Origin: Bacteriovorax sp.
Lineage (GTDB): Bacteria; Bdellovibrionota; Bacteriovoracia; Bacteriovoracales; Bacteriovoracaceae
DNA length: 11,231 bases
NCBI GenBank assembly: GCA_030654205.1
Contig: JAURXW010000397.1
Coordinates: forward strand, 1 to 11,231
Direction: 5' to 3'
Shown here: positions 1-6,821 of the stretch, piece by piece
How the letters are laid out: the number at the start of each line of letters is the position of its first letter
Position numbering within the stretch: position 1 is the first letter of the stretch
Translations under genes and position numbers: made by a program
The notes under the pieces: generated by a model
Databases searched by the model: none
Told to the model about the DNA's origin: nothing
Seen by the model: the letters and a program-made list of their open reading frames with translations, nothing else

Positions 1-1272
1 TGGATTTTTATTTTCATAATTTTCTGAATTGTGTTTTGGGATTAATGCAAAATTATTTTGATAATTTTGATCTTTTAAATCAATACCAAATTTTCCAAAA
101 TGACCTTCATTATATTTTGTGTATGTAGGATAGTAAAACTCTAGATTATTTTCATTCTTATCAACAAGGTTTAATTTACTTTCTGTAAAGGTGCGGTCAT
201 TTGTATAACTGGCCACTAAAATTGAAAACTTTAAATGTCGAGTGTGTCCTCGGTAGCTATTATATCCCTTAAATAATCTTTGAACTCTTTGGTCTTTTGG
301 ATCAAGGTTTTTATCAGCAGCAAATAATGCATCGGCTTTTTCGTATGAAGAGATTAATCTATCTTTTAAGTCTTTTGCGTTTAGCATATCTGTAACCACT
401 AAATCTTTAAATTTTAAAGTGGAATTTAAGATTTGATTATAAGCTTTTTGGGCTTCAATATTACTAAGATCAAAAACATAATCTACAATAAATTGGGCAC
501 CGGGATTATAGCTATAGCCGATCTGAGTAAGATCGCGTTCAAATAGACGATCAATTTGGTGATCGAGAACTCTAACTCCAAAAAAAGCAGAACTAATCCC
601 AACACCAGTTTCTGCACCAACAGAGCTTCCTTTTTTTGAGATAAGTTTTAATCGAACATGAGTGCTATCGAGTTTATAGACCTGGATAATAAACTCTCCG
701 CTTAATATATAAAAAATATCAGCTTTAGCGTTAACTAAAACAGGAGCGATTGTTGAAGTATTTCCTTCTAGACCAACGGCTATAGATAAATTGGCAGGCA
801 TACTGACAAAGTCTCCAGCTTCTAAATTCTTAAGCGCTAGTTGAGCATTTAAAGGTAATCTTTTCGGAGTGTATGGAAGGGCATTCATGGCCATACTTTT
901 ATCAGTAAATTGTCTGACAAAATAAACACTACTCTCTCTATTCATGCCAAAGGTAAATGGAATATTCAGTGAATCTTTTAGTACCTCTCCAACATTAATT
1001 CCCGCATTTAAATTCCATCTATCTACTCGAGAGTAATATTTTTCTTTATATGAAGCTTCAACGTCATAGTGATAACCGGCCGAAAGATTAACTCCATCGA
1101 CTACGTTGATATTGCCTAAACTGATACCAAATCTTAAATCTTGCTCAGCAATTTTATCGCTAATCTTGGTCTGAATTTCTTTGCGGTCGAGGAAATCTTC
1201 CAGCTTTGCGGCATGAGAAGCACTTGTAGCGAAGTAGGACAGTGCGACAAAAAGAATAAATAAATTTTTCAT
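1..1272 (-). CDS. Secreted protein of unknown function, 3' end cut by window edge
   Basis: An open frame of 424 codons begins at ATG 1272-1270 and runs off the window edge without a stop, so the C-terminus is missing. The first ~22 residues (MKNLFILFVALSYFATSASHAA) form a typical signal peptide with a likely cleavage after SHA or ASA, so the product is exported. The mature part has no transmembrane stretch. It alternates short hydrophobic beta-like segments with polar turns, and a charged, probably helical section lies around residues 280-320. Aromatic residues are frequent near the end of the visible part. I do not recognise the family, and an envelope or periplasmic role is inference from the signal peptide alone. 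The Shine-Dalgarno site is weak (GGGA about 10 bases before ATG). The gene is divergent from dedA. Codon use looks like that of its neighbours. Confidence 0.85.
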   Translation of the reverse strand, partial: MKNLFILFVALSYFATSASHAAKLEDFLDRKEIQTKISDKIAEQDLRFGISLGNINVVDGVNLSAGYHYDVEASYKEKYYSRVDRWNLNAGINVGEVLKDSLNIPFTFGMNRESSVYFVRQFTDKSMAMNALPYTPKRLPLNAQLALKNLEAGDFVSMPANLSIAVGLEGNTSTIAPVLVNAKADIFYILSGEFIIQVYKLDSTHVRLKLISKKGSSVGAETGVGISSAFFGVRVLDHQIDRLFERDLTQIGYSYNPGAQFIVDYVFDLSNIEAQKAYNQILNSTLKFKDLVVTDMLNAKDLKDRLISSYEKADALFAADKNLDPKDQRVQRLFKGYNSYRGHTRHLKFSILVASYTNDRTFTESKLNLVDKNENNLEFYYPTYTKYNEGHFGKFGIDLKDQNYQNNFALIPKHNSENYENKNP

Positions 1273-1312
1273 GGTCTAATTCCCGAGTCTTCCAAGTGGT
1301 TAATAGATTGAT

Positions 1313-1340
1313 CTTATACAAAAGCTTGACGCGTTGCCAT
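1313..1340 (-). promoter_or_regulatory. Candidate promoter of the secreted-protein gene
   Basis: On the minus strand a -10-like TATAAG (1318-1313) is preceded at 16 bases by ATGGCA (1340-1335), which matches the -35 consensus at 4 of 6 positions. It would give a leader of about 34 bases. It lies in the 104-bp divergent gap that must also hold the dedA promoter. Seen by eye only. Confidence 0.33.
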
Positions 1341-1376
1341 TGTTTAGGGTGACTGTGAATATTTTACTAGGTCGAT

Positions 1377-2024
1377 GTGGATAATTTTGATACACTTTCG
1401 GGCACATATATGGAATTTTTAGAACCCTTACTCCAAATAACTACGGACCCACTTAGCTTCTTCCAATTCTTTGGATATTGGGGACTTTCGTTAATTTTGT
1501 TTGCTGAAACAGGGCTTTTTGGCTTTTTTCTACCTGGCGACACTTTATTGATTACCTTAGGCTTAATTTCTTCAAGAGGTCATATCGACCTTAAAATACT
1601 GATTCCTTCTTTAATTGTGGCCACTGTACTTGGGGATCATTTTAGTTATTTTTTAGGCCGAAAATTCTCAGTCAGTGTAAGAAAAAATATCAGCTATTTT
1701 TATCTAGAAGAAAAGCATATGGAGATGGCCAGCAAGTATTATTATCGCCATGGTGGAAAAACTATTTTATTTTGCAAATTTATAGCCTTCGTTAGGACCT
1801 TTGCACCATTTGTCGCAGGAACTAGCAAGATGCCACTTTTTCGCTTCAGTCTCTTTGATGTGGCCGGAGCTACGTTATGGGTTGGGGGAATAGTTGGAGG
1901 CGTTCATTACTTGGCTGAATTTATCCACTTTGATATTAATGCCTATTTCCATTATTTCGTCTATTTCCTAGTCTTCTTACTTATATCACCCTTCCTCTTT
2001 AAACTTTTTAAAAAAAAGGCATAA
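1377..2024 (+). CDS. DedA family membrane protein
   Basis: 215 residues from a GTG start, close to the ~200-220 usual for DedA/SNARE-associated proteins. Family marks are the re-entrant segment ETGLFGFFLPGDTLL (residues 44-58), with the conserved acidic residues E44 and D55, and the second motif FVRTFAPFVAG (138-148), with conserved R140. Hydrophobic segments lie near 33-62, 73-93, 160-182 and 189-210. DedA proteins are inner-membrane transporters; characterised members (UptA, YqjA/YghB) recycle undecaprenyl phosphate or are needed for membrane potential and drug or pH tolerance. Which of these applies here cannot be read from sequence. The start is uncertain: GTG 1377 has AGG five bases upstream, while the in-frame ATG at 1410 has a poorer site but would remove only 11 poorly conserved residues. 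An ATG at 1375 is out of frame. It may be co-transcribed with kamA 53 bases downstream. Confidence 0.93.
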   Translation: MDNFDTLSGTYMEFLEPLLQITTDPLSFFQFFGYWGLSLILFAETGLFGFFLPGDTLLITLGLISSRGHIDLKILIPSLIVATVLGDHFSYFLGRKFSVSVRKNISYFYLEEKHMEMASKYYYRHGGKTILFCKFIAFVRTFAPFVAGTSKMPLFRFSLFDVAGATLWVGGIVGGVHYLAEFIHFDINAYFHYFVYFLVFLLISPFLFKLFKKKA

Positions 2025-2077
2025 TAACTTAGTATCAAACTTTGAATGAATAAAATAAACCAGAAGGAATAGAGTTT

Positions 2078-3421
2078 ATGTCAAAAGGTAATAATCTAAA
2101 ATTAACATTAAAAGACGATCAACATCGCCATTTTCGCGATGATGATTTTTGGCGAATCATTCCAGCTTGGAAAGATGTAACTCGCGAAGAATTTTCTGAT
2201 CATATGTGGCAGATGAAACATTCTATTAAAAAAGTAGAACAGGTTAAGACTGTTTTGGCCGAACTTTGTAAAGATCAGTTTTATCAAGACATGCTTGAAG
2301 GTCAAAAAATCACCCCAATGAATATTCGGATCACTCCCTATATTTTTGCGTTGATGGACTGGAATGACCCGGTTAATTGTCCAATGAGAAAACAATTTTT
2401 GCCAATTGGTTCTCAGTTTCTTCCAGATCATCCTTATTATGAAGCCGATTCACTTCATGAGGACGTTGACTCTCCCGTACCGACAATTACTCATCGTTAT
2501 CATGATAAAGTTCTTTTTTTACCAACGACCATATGTCCGGTTTATTGCTCATACTGTACACGCTCAAGATTAATTGGTGGATCAACTGAAACAGTTGAAA
2601 AAGAAACTTACGGAGTCAATCAAGCGCGCATGGATGTGGCCTTTGATTATATTCGCGCTCATCCAGCAATTGAAGACGTTGTTATTTCTGGAGGGGATGC
2701 CTTCATGATGACGGCTAAGCAAATTACTTTTATTGGCGAAAATCTTCTCAATATTCCCCATATCAGAAGACTTCGTTTTGCCACGAAAGGTATTGCAATT
2801 TATCCTCAGAAAATATTATCTGATCATGAATGGTTTAATGCTCTTAATGGGGTTCATAAAAAGGCCCGCGAAATGGGAAAATCAGTTGTGATTCATACTC
2901 ATTTTTCTTCTCCTAAAGAAATTACGATTTTTTCAAAACTTGCGATGGATCGATTATTCGCGGAAGGAATCATTGTCAGAAATCAAGCCGTCCTTCAAGA
3001 AGGCGTTAACGACAATATCAATGATATGGTTTTATTGATTAAGCAAATTAGTTATATGAACATTCAACCTTATTATGTTTATATGCATGATATGGTTCCG
3101 GGTTGTGAGCATTTTAGAACTACCATTGCTGAAGGAGAAGCGCTTGAAAAAGCCGTTCGTGGAACGACAGCAGGTTTTAATACTCCTACTTTTGTTTGTG
3201 ATGCTCCAGGTGGTGGCGGAAAACGCCATGTGGCCTCGTATGAGTATTATGACCGTGAGAATGGTATCTCAGTTTGGACCGCTCCCAATGTAAAACCAGG
3301 TGAAGTCTTTTTTTATTTTGATCCAATTAGAAAACTCTCGGCCGAGGCCCAGGCCCGCTGGAGTGTAAAAGAGACGAGAGAGGCGATGATTGCAGAGGCC
3401 AAGAAAAAGGCCGGATTCTAA
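2078..3421 (+). CDS. kamA: KamA family radical SAM enzyme, probable lysine 2,3-aminomutase
   Basis: 447 residues with a clear start (AAGGA nine bases before ATG). The radical-SAM cluster motif CPVYCSYC (C153, C157, C160) binds the 4Fe-4S cluster and S-adenosylmethionine, and SGGD (204-207) is the conserved glycine motif. The PLP lysine is K382 in DAPGGGGK. D338 (in YVYMHD) and D375 (in CDAPGGGG) align with the two aspartates that hold the substrate amino group in clostridial lysine 2,3-aminomutase, favouring lysine over glutamate and excluding EpmB, which lacks the PGGGGK block. The reaction is L-lysine to L-beta-lysine, a cytoplasmic PLP- and SAM-dependent 1,2-amino shift. Differences from classical KamA are CTRSRLIGG in place of CTRRRFAG, and RFATKGIAIYPQKI in place of the usual SR-T-PVVLPQRI block, so this is a divergent subfamily. 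No ablB-type acetyltransferase is adjacent. Two hydrolase genes follow closely. Confidence 0.93.
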   Translation: MSKGNNLKLTLKDDQHRHFRDDDFWRIIPAWKDVTREEFSDHMWQMKHSIKKVEQVKTVLAELCKDQFYQDMLEGQKITPMNIRITPYIFALMDWNDPVNCPMRKQFLPIGSQFLPDHPYYEADSLHEDVDSPVPTITHRYHDKVLFLPTTICPVYCSYCTRSRLIGGSTETVEKETYGVNQARMDVAFDYIRAHPAIEDVVISGGDAFMMTAKQITFIGENLLNIPHIRRLRFATKGIAIYPQKILSDHEWFNALNGVHKKAREMGKSVVIHTHFSSPKEITIFSKLAMDRLFAEGIIVRNQAVLQEGVNDNINDMVLLIKQISYMNIQPYYVYMHDMVPGCEHFRTTIAEGEALEKAVRGTTAGFNTPTFVCDAPGGGGKRHVASYEYYDRENGISVWTAPNVKPGEVFFYFDPIRKLSAEAQARWSVKETREAMIAEAKKKAGF

Positions 3422-3439
3422 ATAATATTAGGTAAGAAT

Positions 3440-4411
3440 ATGTTCCGCGAATTAGAAAAAATTGAAAAACTTAGAAATACTATTTCTGAAATTTCAAACA
3501 CTGATGAAACGATTCGCGGACTCATTCATACTTCTGTACTAGAGACGATTCATTATAAAGGTGAGCTTTATCCCATTTATTCTTTTGTCATCGGCAGCTC
3601 AGATAAAACAGCACCGACCTTGGGTCTCTTTGGTGGCGTTCATGGACTTGAGCGCGTAGGCTCTCAAGTTGTCATAGGGTATTTAAAAAGCCTTGTTGCC
3701 CAAATGCGCTGGGATCGCGCTCTATGCGAATCCTTAAAACATTATCGAATTGTTTCTATTCCAATAATCAATCCAGTAGGGATGAAGCATCTAAAAAGAT
3801 CAAACGGTAACGGTGTTGACCTGATGAGAAATGCTCCAGTAGAAGCAGAGCTAGGTCCTAAGTACAAGCTCTATCGCGGGCATCGCATAAGTCCAAAACT
3901 TCCTTGGTATCGCGGGGCCATTAATTCTCCCATGCAAACCGAGGCCCAGATCTTAATAAATTTCGTCAAAGAAGAAATGTATTCTTCGCAGTTTTCACTA
4001 TGCATCGATTTTCATTCGGGATTTGGATTGCGGGACAGGTTGTGGTTTCCCTATGCCAAGAGTGTTGAAGTTTTTCAAAAGAAAAAGGAAGTAGACTCTA
4101 TAGCAGATCTTTTTAAAAAAACTCACCCTCACCATATTTATAAAATAGAACAACAGTCTGACTCTTATACAACCCATGGTGATTTGTGGGACTATATGTT
4201 CGATCAGGCCCCTAATCTATTCATTCCCTGGACTCTGGAAATGGGTTCATGGATTTGGCTTAAAAAAAATCCAATGCAGTTATTTAATAAACTAGGTTTT
4301 TTCAATCCGATTGTCGGTCACCGCTACCAAAGAACGATGAGACGACATCATGTTCTAATTGATTTTTTTTCGAGACTCATTCAAAATGTTGATGCTTGGA
4401 GAGTAAAATGA
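3440..4411 (+). CDS. M14-type zinc carboxypeptidase homologue
   Basis: 323 residues. Signatures in order: GGVHGLER with the zinc pair H68 and E71 (HxxE), VDLMRNAP with R130-N131 (the substrate-carboxylate Asn-Arg element in reversed order, as in several M14 subfamilies), DFHSGFG with the third zinc ligand H192, and WTLEMGSW with E267 as likely general base. These are the expected M14 (carboxypeptidase A/succinylglutamate desuccinylase/MpaA-like) catalytic residues in the right order, so an active metallo-hydrolase acting on a C-terminal amino acid or small amide is expected. The substrate is unknown. There is no signal peptide, which places it in the cytoplasm. ATG 3440 has AGG seven bases upstream and lies 18 bases after the kamA stop. 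Its stop overlaps the next gene's start by four bases (ATGA), so it is translationally coupled in an operon. A link between peptide-derived lysine and KamA is inference. Confidence 0.85.
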   Translation: MFRELEKIEKLRNTISEISNTDETIRGLIHTSVLETIHYKGELYPIYSFVIGSSDKTAPTLGLFGGVHGLERVGSQVVIGYLKSLVAQMRWDRALCESLKHYRIVSIPIINPVGMKHLKRSNGNGVDLMRNAPVEAELGPKYKLYRGHRISPKLPWYRGAINSPMQTEAQILINFVKEEMYSSQFSLCIDFHSGFGLRDRLWFPYAKSVEVFQKKKEVDSIADLFKKTHPHHIYKIEQQSDSYTTHGDLWDYMFDQAPNLFIPWTLEMGSWIWLKKNPMQLFNKLGFFNPIVGHRYQRTMRRHHVLIDFFSRLIQNVDAWRVK

Positions 4412-5136
4412 ATGTGCTTTTTATTCGAGGTCTAACCCGTGAATCTCGTCATTGGCTGGGATTAGAAAAAAAATTCCAAGAAAAAAATCCTGAGGTTAGT
4501 GTTATTTCGATTGATTTACCAGGCGCCGGTAAATATTTTCAACAAACTTCTCCTGGCACAATAGACGAATATGTCTTTTTTTTGAGAAATAAGTTAAGTG
4601 AAGTTAAGGCCGTTGGACCTACAACATTAATCGGTATTTCGATGGGGGGAATGATTGCACTTAGGTGGGCCGAATTATTTCCCAACGATCTAGCTAAAGT
4701 TTTTGCCATTAATACATCTGCAAAAAATCTCTCTTCTAGAAAAGAGCGATTTAATTTCAAAGAATTTAAAAAACTTTTAGGAATATTATTAACAGATAAT
4801 CCAATGCTAAAAGAAGAAAGAATCTTAAAGCTTACGACCGAGCAATTTGTTATTACAAATAATGTTCTTAAAAAATTTGCAGAGATTGCAACTACTAATC
4901 CAGTAAGCATACGATCAACACTTAACCAAATATGGGCGGCCTCAAATTTTAGCATTGACCATGCACTCGATATTCCTGTGGTCATAATCTCTGGCTTAAA
5001 AGATAAATTAGTTGACCCTGAATGCTCTAAAAAATTAGCAATTACTTTAGGTGCGACACTTGTTTCACATCCAGATGCAGGTCATGACTTACCCTTAGAT
5101 GATCCTGATTGGCTTTTATCCGAGCTTCGTCTCTGA
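4408..5136 (+). CDS. Alpha/beta hydrolase
   Basis: 242 residues with a complete alpha/beta-hydrolase layout: oxyanion-side IRGLTRESRHW near the start, DLPGAG at 36-41, nucleophile elbow GISMGG with S78, acid D199 in GLKDKLVD, and catalytic H226 in DAGHDLP. The cap region (about 110-180) is lysine-rich and helical. Such enzymes hydrolyse esters, thioesters or amides, and the substrate cannot be named. I chose ATG 4408 because GGAGAG (4398-4403) lies five to six bases before it and the start overlaps the upstream stop as ATGA. An in-frame TTG at 4396 would put its start on the ribosome-binding site itself. No signal peptide, so cytoplasmic. The 3' end overlaps the convergent channel gene by 55 bp, and the catalytic His codon lies at the very end of that overlap. 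Confidence 0.88.
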   Translation: MNVLFIRGLTRESRHWLGLEKKFQEKNPEVSVISIDLPGAGKYFQQTSPGTIDEYVFFLRNKLSEVKAVGPTTLIGISMGGMIALRWAELFPNDLAKVFAINTSAKNLSSRKERFNFKEFKKLLGILLTDNPMLKEERILKLTTEQFVITNNVLKKFAEIATTNPVSIRSTLNQIWAASNFSIDHALDIPVVIISGLKDKLVDPECSKKLAITLGATLVSHPDAGHDLPLDDPDWLLSELRL

Positions 5137-6383
5137 GTTGTATTTTCTATATTTTGTCGAAGAATAGGATATTTTTTAATGATTTCATTAAAGCTCTTTT
5201 GAGTAAGCTTATATAAGTCACAATAAGTTTGAGAAATAATATTGGCCGTTCTGGTTGTTTCTTGCAAAAGGGCAAACTCTCCAAAAATCTGACCGTCATG
5301 CAAAGTGGCCATTCTTTCTCCATTTTCCATAATGACATCAACGATACCATGAGAAAGTACAAACATTTCTTCACCAATATCGCCAATCTTGATAATCATG
5401 TCGCCTGGTGAAGAATAGACTTGCTCCAAATGAGTTGAAATATCTTTCAAACAATCATGAGAACAACCAAAAAAAACGGGAATATTACTGATGAGTTTAA
5501 TCTTCATATAAATATGCATTTCTTGTTGAAGAGCATGGGGAAGATCGGCGATAATTTTTTCATCGTCATCACTTAGGCGCTTAGAAAAAAGATGACTATA
5601 ATGATTGATGGCCGCAGTTTGTAGTTTTTCTGGAATTCGATAATGTTTCATAAACATTAACAGATCATTAATTCTTTCACGTGACTGCTCTTTGTGTCGA
5701 TCGGCACTGGCAAGCATTCTCGAAATATTACCGATGACAATCCCGTACATACCAACTCCAATAATCATAATAAAGCAGGTAAAAATACGTCCGGTATTAT
5801 CATGAGGCGTGATATCGCCATAACCAATTGTGGTAAGGGTTGTCAGCGCCCAGTAAAATGATCTGATGTAGTAGGTCGTGACATCGGTGTCAGATCCCAT
5901 GGGATAGATATAAATCCATCCGCAAGCAATCCAATTCACCACCATTAAGAATCCAACAACGATTGATTGTATTTTAAAGAGGCCCGGCACAATCGTAATA
6001 TTTTCAATAAGCTCATAAACCTTAATAATTCGGATCATTCTCATTAAGCGAAACGCGATAAAAAGATCTTGATGACCTAAATAATAAGAAAGTAAATCAA
6101 AAGGAATGCAGGCGAGAATATCAACTATTAACATTAAAGAAAAAAAAGATTTCTTTTTATGTTTTTGTTGTCCAGTTTTAATTTTATTGCGTGTTTCTCT
6201 TAGGTGATAAATTAAGTCGGCAATGAAAAGAAGTGAAATAATTCCATCGATCACCAACTGCCAAGGTTGGATACTTGTTTTAAATACAAAACTAAAAGGG
6301 GCTTCGATGGCAGTAAAACTCGCTGACCAAAAAATAAGGGCGATCCAAAGAAATTCTTTTGTATTTAAGTGCTTTTTTATCAT
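5082..6383 (-). CDS. Cyclic-nucleotide-gated potassium channel, SthK/CNG-like
   Basis: 433 residues with a six-segment voltage-gated-like plan: S1 near 11-33, S2 40-61, S3 81-101, a positive S4 FRLMRMIRIIK (R112, R115, R118, K121), S5 about 136-160, pore helix and filter TTIGYGD (184-190), and S6 198-220. After S6 comes a helical C-linker (about 221-300), then a cyclic-nucleotide-binding domain (300-412) whose phosphate-binding cassette reads FGEFALL...RTANI. E369 should hold the ribose and R378 the cyclic phosphate, and both are present, as in functional CNG/HCN and bacterial SthK domains. The GYG filter predicts potassium selectivity. The protein should sit in the inner membrane and open on cAMP or cGMP binding, but ligand preference is not deducible (T379 is at the position linked to cGMP preference in CNG channels). 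Residues 417-433 form a Ser/Lys/Arg-rich tail encoded antisense to the hydrolase gene. No Shine-Dalgarno sequence precedes ATG 6383. Confidence 0.93.
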   Translation of the reverse strand: MIKKHLNTKEFLWIALIFWSASFTAIEAPFSFVFKTSIQPWQLVIDGIISLLFIADLIYHLRETRNKIKTGQQKHKKKSFFSLMLIVDILACIPFDLLSYYLGHQDLFIAFRLMRMIRIIKVYELIENITIVPGLFKIQSIVVGFLMVVNWIACGWIYIYPMGSDTDVTTYYIRSFYWALTTLTTIGYGDITPHDNTGRIFTCFIMIIGVGMYGIVIGNISRMLASADRHKEQSRERINDLLMFMKHYRIPEKLQTAAINHYSHLFSKRLSDDDEKIIADLPHALQQEMHIYMKIKLISNIPVFFGCSHDCLKDISTHLEQVYSSPGDMIIKIGDIGEEMFVLSHGIVDVIMENGERMATLHDGQIFGEFALLQETTRTANIISQTYCDLYKLTQKSFNEIIKKYPILRQNIENTTQRRSSDKSQSGSSKGKS

Positions 6384-6426
6384 TTGGGAGAATATCGGTG
6401 AGAAACATAATTTTCTTAAATTCCTA

Positions 6427-6456
6427 ATTAAATGGACGAGTAATAAGATTGGGCAA
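6427..6456 (-). promoter_or_regulatory. Candidate promoter of the channel gene
   Basis: On the minus strand TTGCCC (6456-6451; 4 of 6 matches to -35) and TTTAAT (6432-6427; 5 of 6 to -10) are 18 bases apart. They would start a transcript about 37 bases before the channel ATG. A perfect TTGACA (6462-6457) lies just upstream but has no good -10 at 17 bases. Confidence 0.28.
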
Positions 6457-6460
6457 TGTC

Positions 6461-6492
6461 AAAATATTCGATGTTACCACGTCGTATATTTT
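6461..6492 (+). repeat. Inverted repeat, candidate operator between channel and PilZ-like genes
   Basis: Arms AAAATATTCGA (6461-6471) and TCGTATATTTT (6482-6492) are complementary at 10 of 11 positions and flank a 10-base spacer. The repeat lies directly upstream of a TATAAT at 6493-6498, inside the only divergent regulatory space for both genes. It could be an operator for a dimeric regulator covering the -35 area of the PilZ-like gene, or a chance AT-rich palindrome. A terminator is unlikely because no gene points into it from the left. Confidence 0.45.
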
Positions 6493-6498
6493 TATAAT
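6493..6498 (+). promoter_or_regulatory. Candidate -10 element for the PilZ-like gene
   Basis: A consensus TATAAT sits 30 bases before the start codon at 6529, and a second TATAAT at 6505-6510 is probably too near the ribosome-binding site. No convincing -35 hexamer is found 16-18 bases upstream; that space is taken by the inverted repeat, which suggests activator dependence or no real promoter. Confidence 0.3.
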
Positions 6499-6528
6499 TT
6501 GGATTATAATTAAGAAAAGGGGACTTAC

Positions 6529-6816
6529 ATGACACAAAAACAAATTCGATTTCCTCCTGATAGTGACGAGATTGCTTTTATAAGCTTTAATGTGAATGAT
6601 TTTAAAAAAGATTTATCGGCATTAATAATTAATGAATCGCTTAATGGGGCCTGTTTTGTTGTAAATAAAGCGTTAATTACTAAAAGTAATCCACTTGATC
6701 CAGGGACAATTTTTTTGGTTCAAATTGGCGCTTTAAACCCGATGAGAGCACAAATTAAATGGCTTCTCGAGGTTGATGCTAATTTATTAAAAATTGGTGT
6801 TGAGTTATTAGAGTAA
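6529..6816 (+). CDS. Small PilZ-like protein lacking the RxxxR motif
   Basis: 95 residues, start fixed by AAGGGGA (6517-6523) five bases before ATG. The centre IINESLNGACFVV (33-45) resembles the PilZ (D/N)xSxxG block with N35, S37 and G40, and the end RAQIKWLLEVDANLLKIGVELLE follows the usual closing PilZ strands (ARVVW...IGVEFLE pattern). The N-terminal RxxxR loop that grips c-di-GMP is missing: only R7 is present and no second arginine follows at the right distance. Known PilZ relatives without these arginines do not bind c-di-GMP and act as protein adaptors. No signal peptide or membrane segment, so cytoplasmic. It is a single gene, divergent from the channel and convergent with the next gene, with 5 bases between stops. 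The PilZ assignment is by pattern only. Confidence 0.8.
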   Translation: MTQKQIRFPPDSDEIAFISFNVNDFKKDLSALIINESLNGACFVVNKALITKSNPLDPGTIFLVQIGALNPMRAQIKWLLEVDANLLKIGVELLE

Positions 6817-6821
6817 TATTC

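Noticed and set aside
1326..1362. dedA promoter from TTGACG (1326) or TTGCCA (1334) with GAATAT (1357)
   Set aside because: The -10 matches only 3 of 6 positions and TTGACG has no -10 at the right distance; too weak to list as a feature.
2051..2056. TAAAAT as a -10 for a kamA promoter separate from dedA
   Set aside because: No acceptable -35 hexamer is found 16-18 bases upstream, so it cannot be told from AT-rich background.
2108..2431. 107-codon open frame antisense to kamA
   Set aside because: It is fully covered by the conserved N-terminal region of KamA and has no recognisable protein features.
2078..3421. EpmB (EF-P lysine 2,3-aminomutase) identity for the KamA protein
   Set aside because: The PGGGGK block and 447-residue length fit KamA, whereas EpmB is shorter with a different C-terminal end, and no epmA or efp gene is nearby.
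4396..4407. Possible TTG start four codons upstream of the alpha/beta hydrolase ATG
   Set aside because: The TTG overlaps the GGAGAG that serves the ATG at 4408, and the ATG gives a standard ATGA overlap with the previous stop.
4539..4985. 148-codon open frame antisense to the hydrolase
   Set aside because: It lies inside a gene with a complete catalytic triad, shows no family motif and no ribosome-binding site, and its composition is that of a complement of AT-rich coding sequence.
6223..6513. 96-codon plus-strand frame across the channel start and the divergent gap
   Set aside because: It is antisense to the S1-S2 region of the channel and would cover the regulatory gap; no motif, no good ribosome-binding site.
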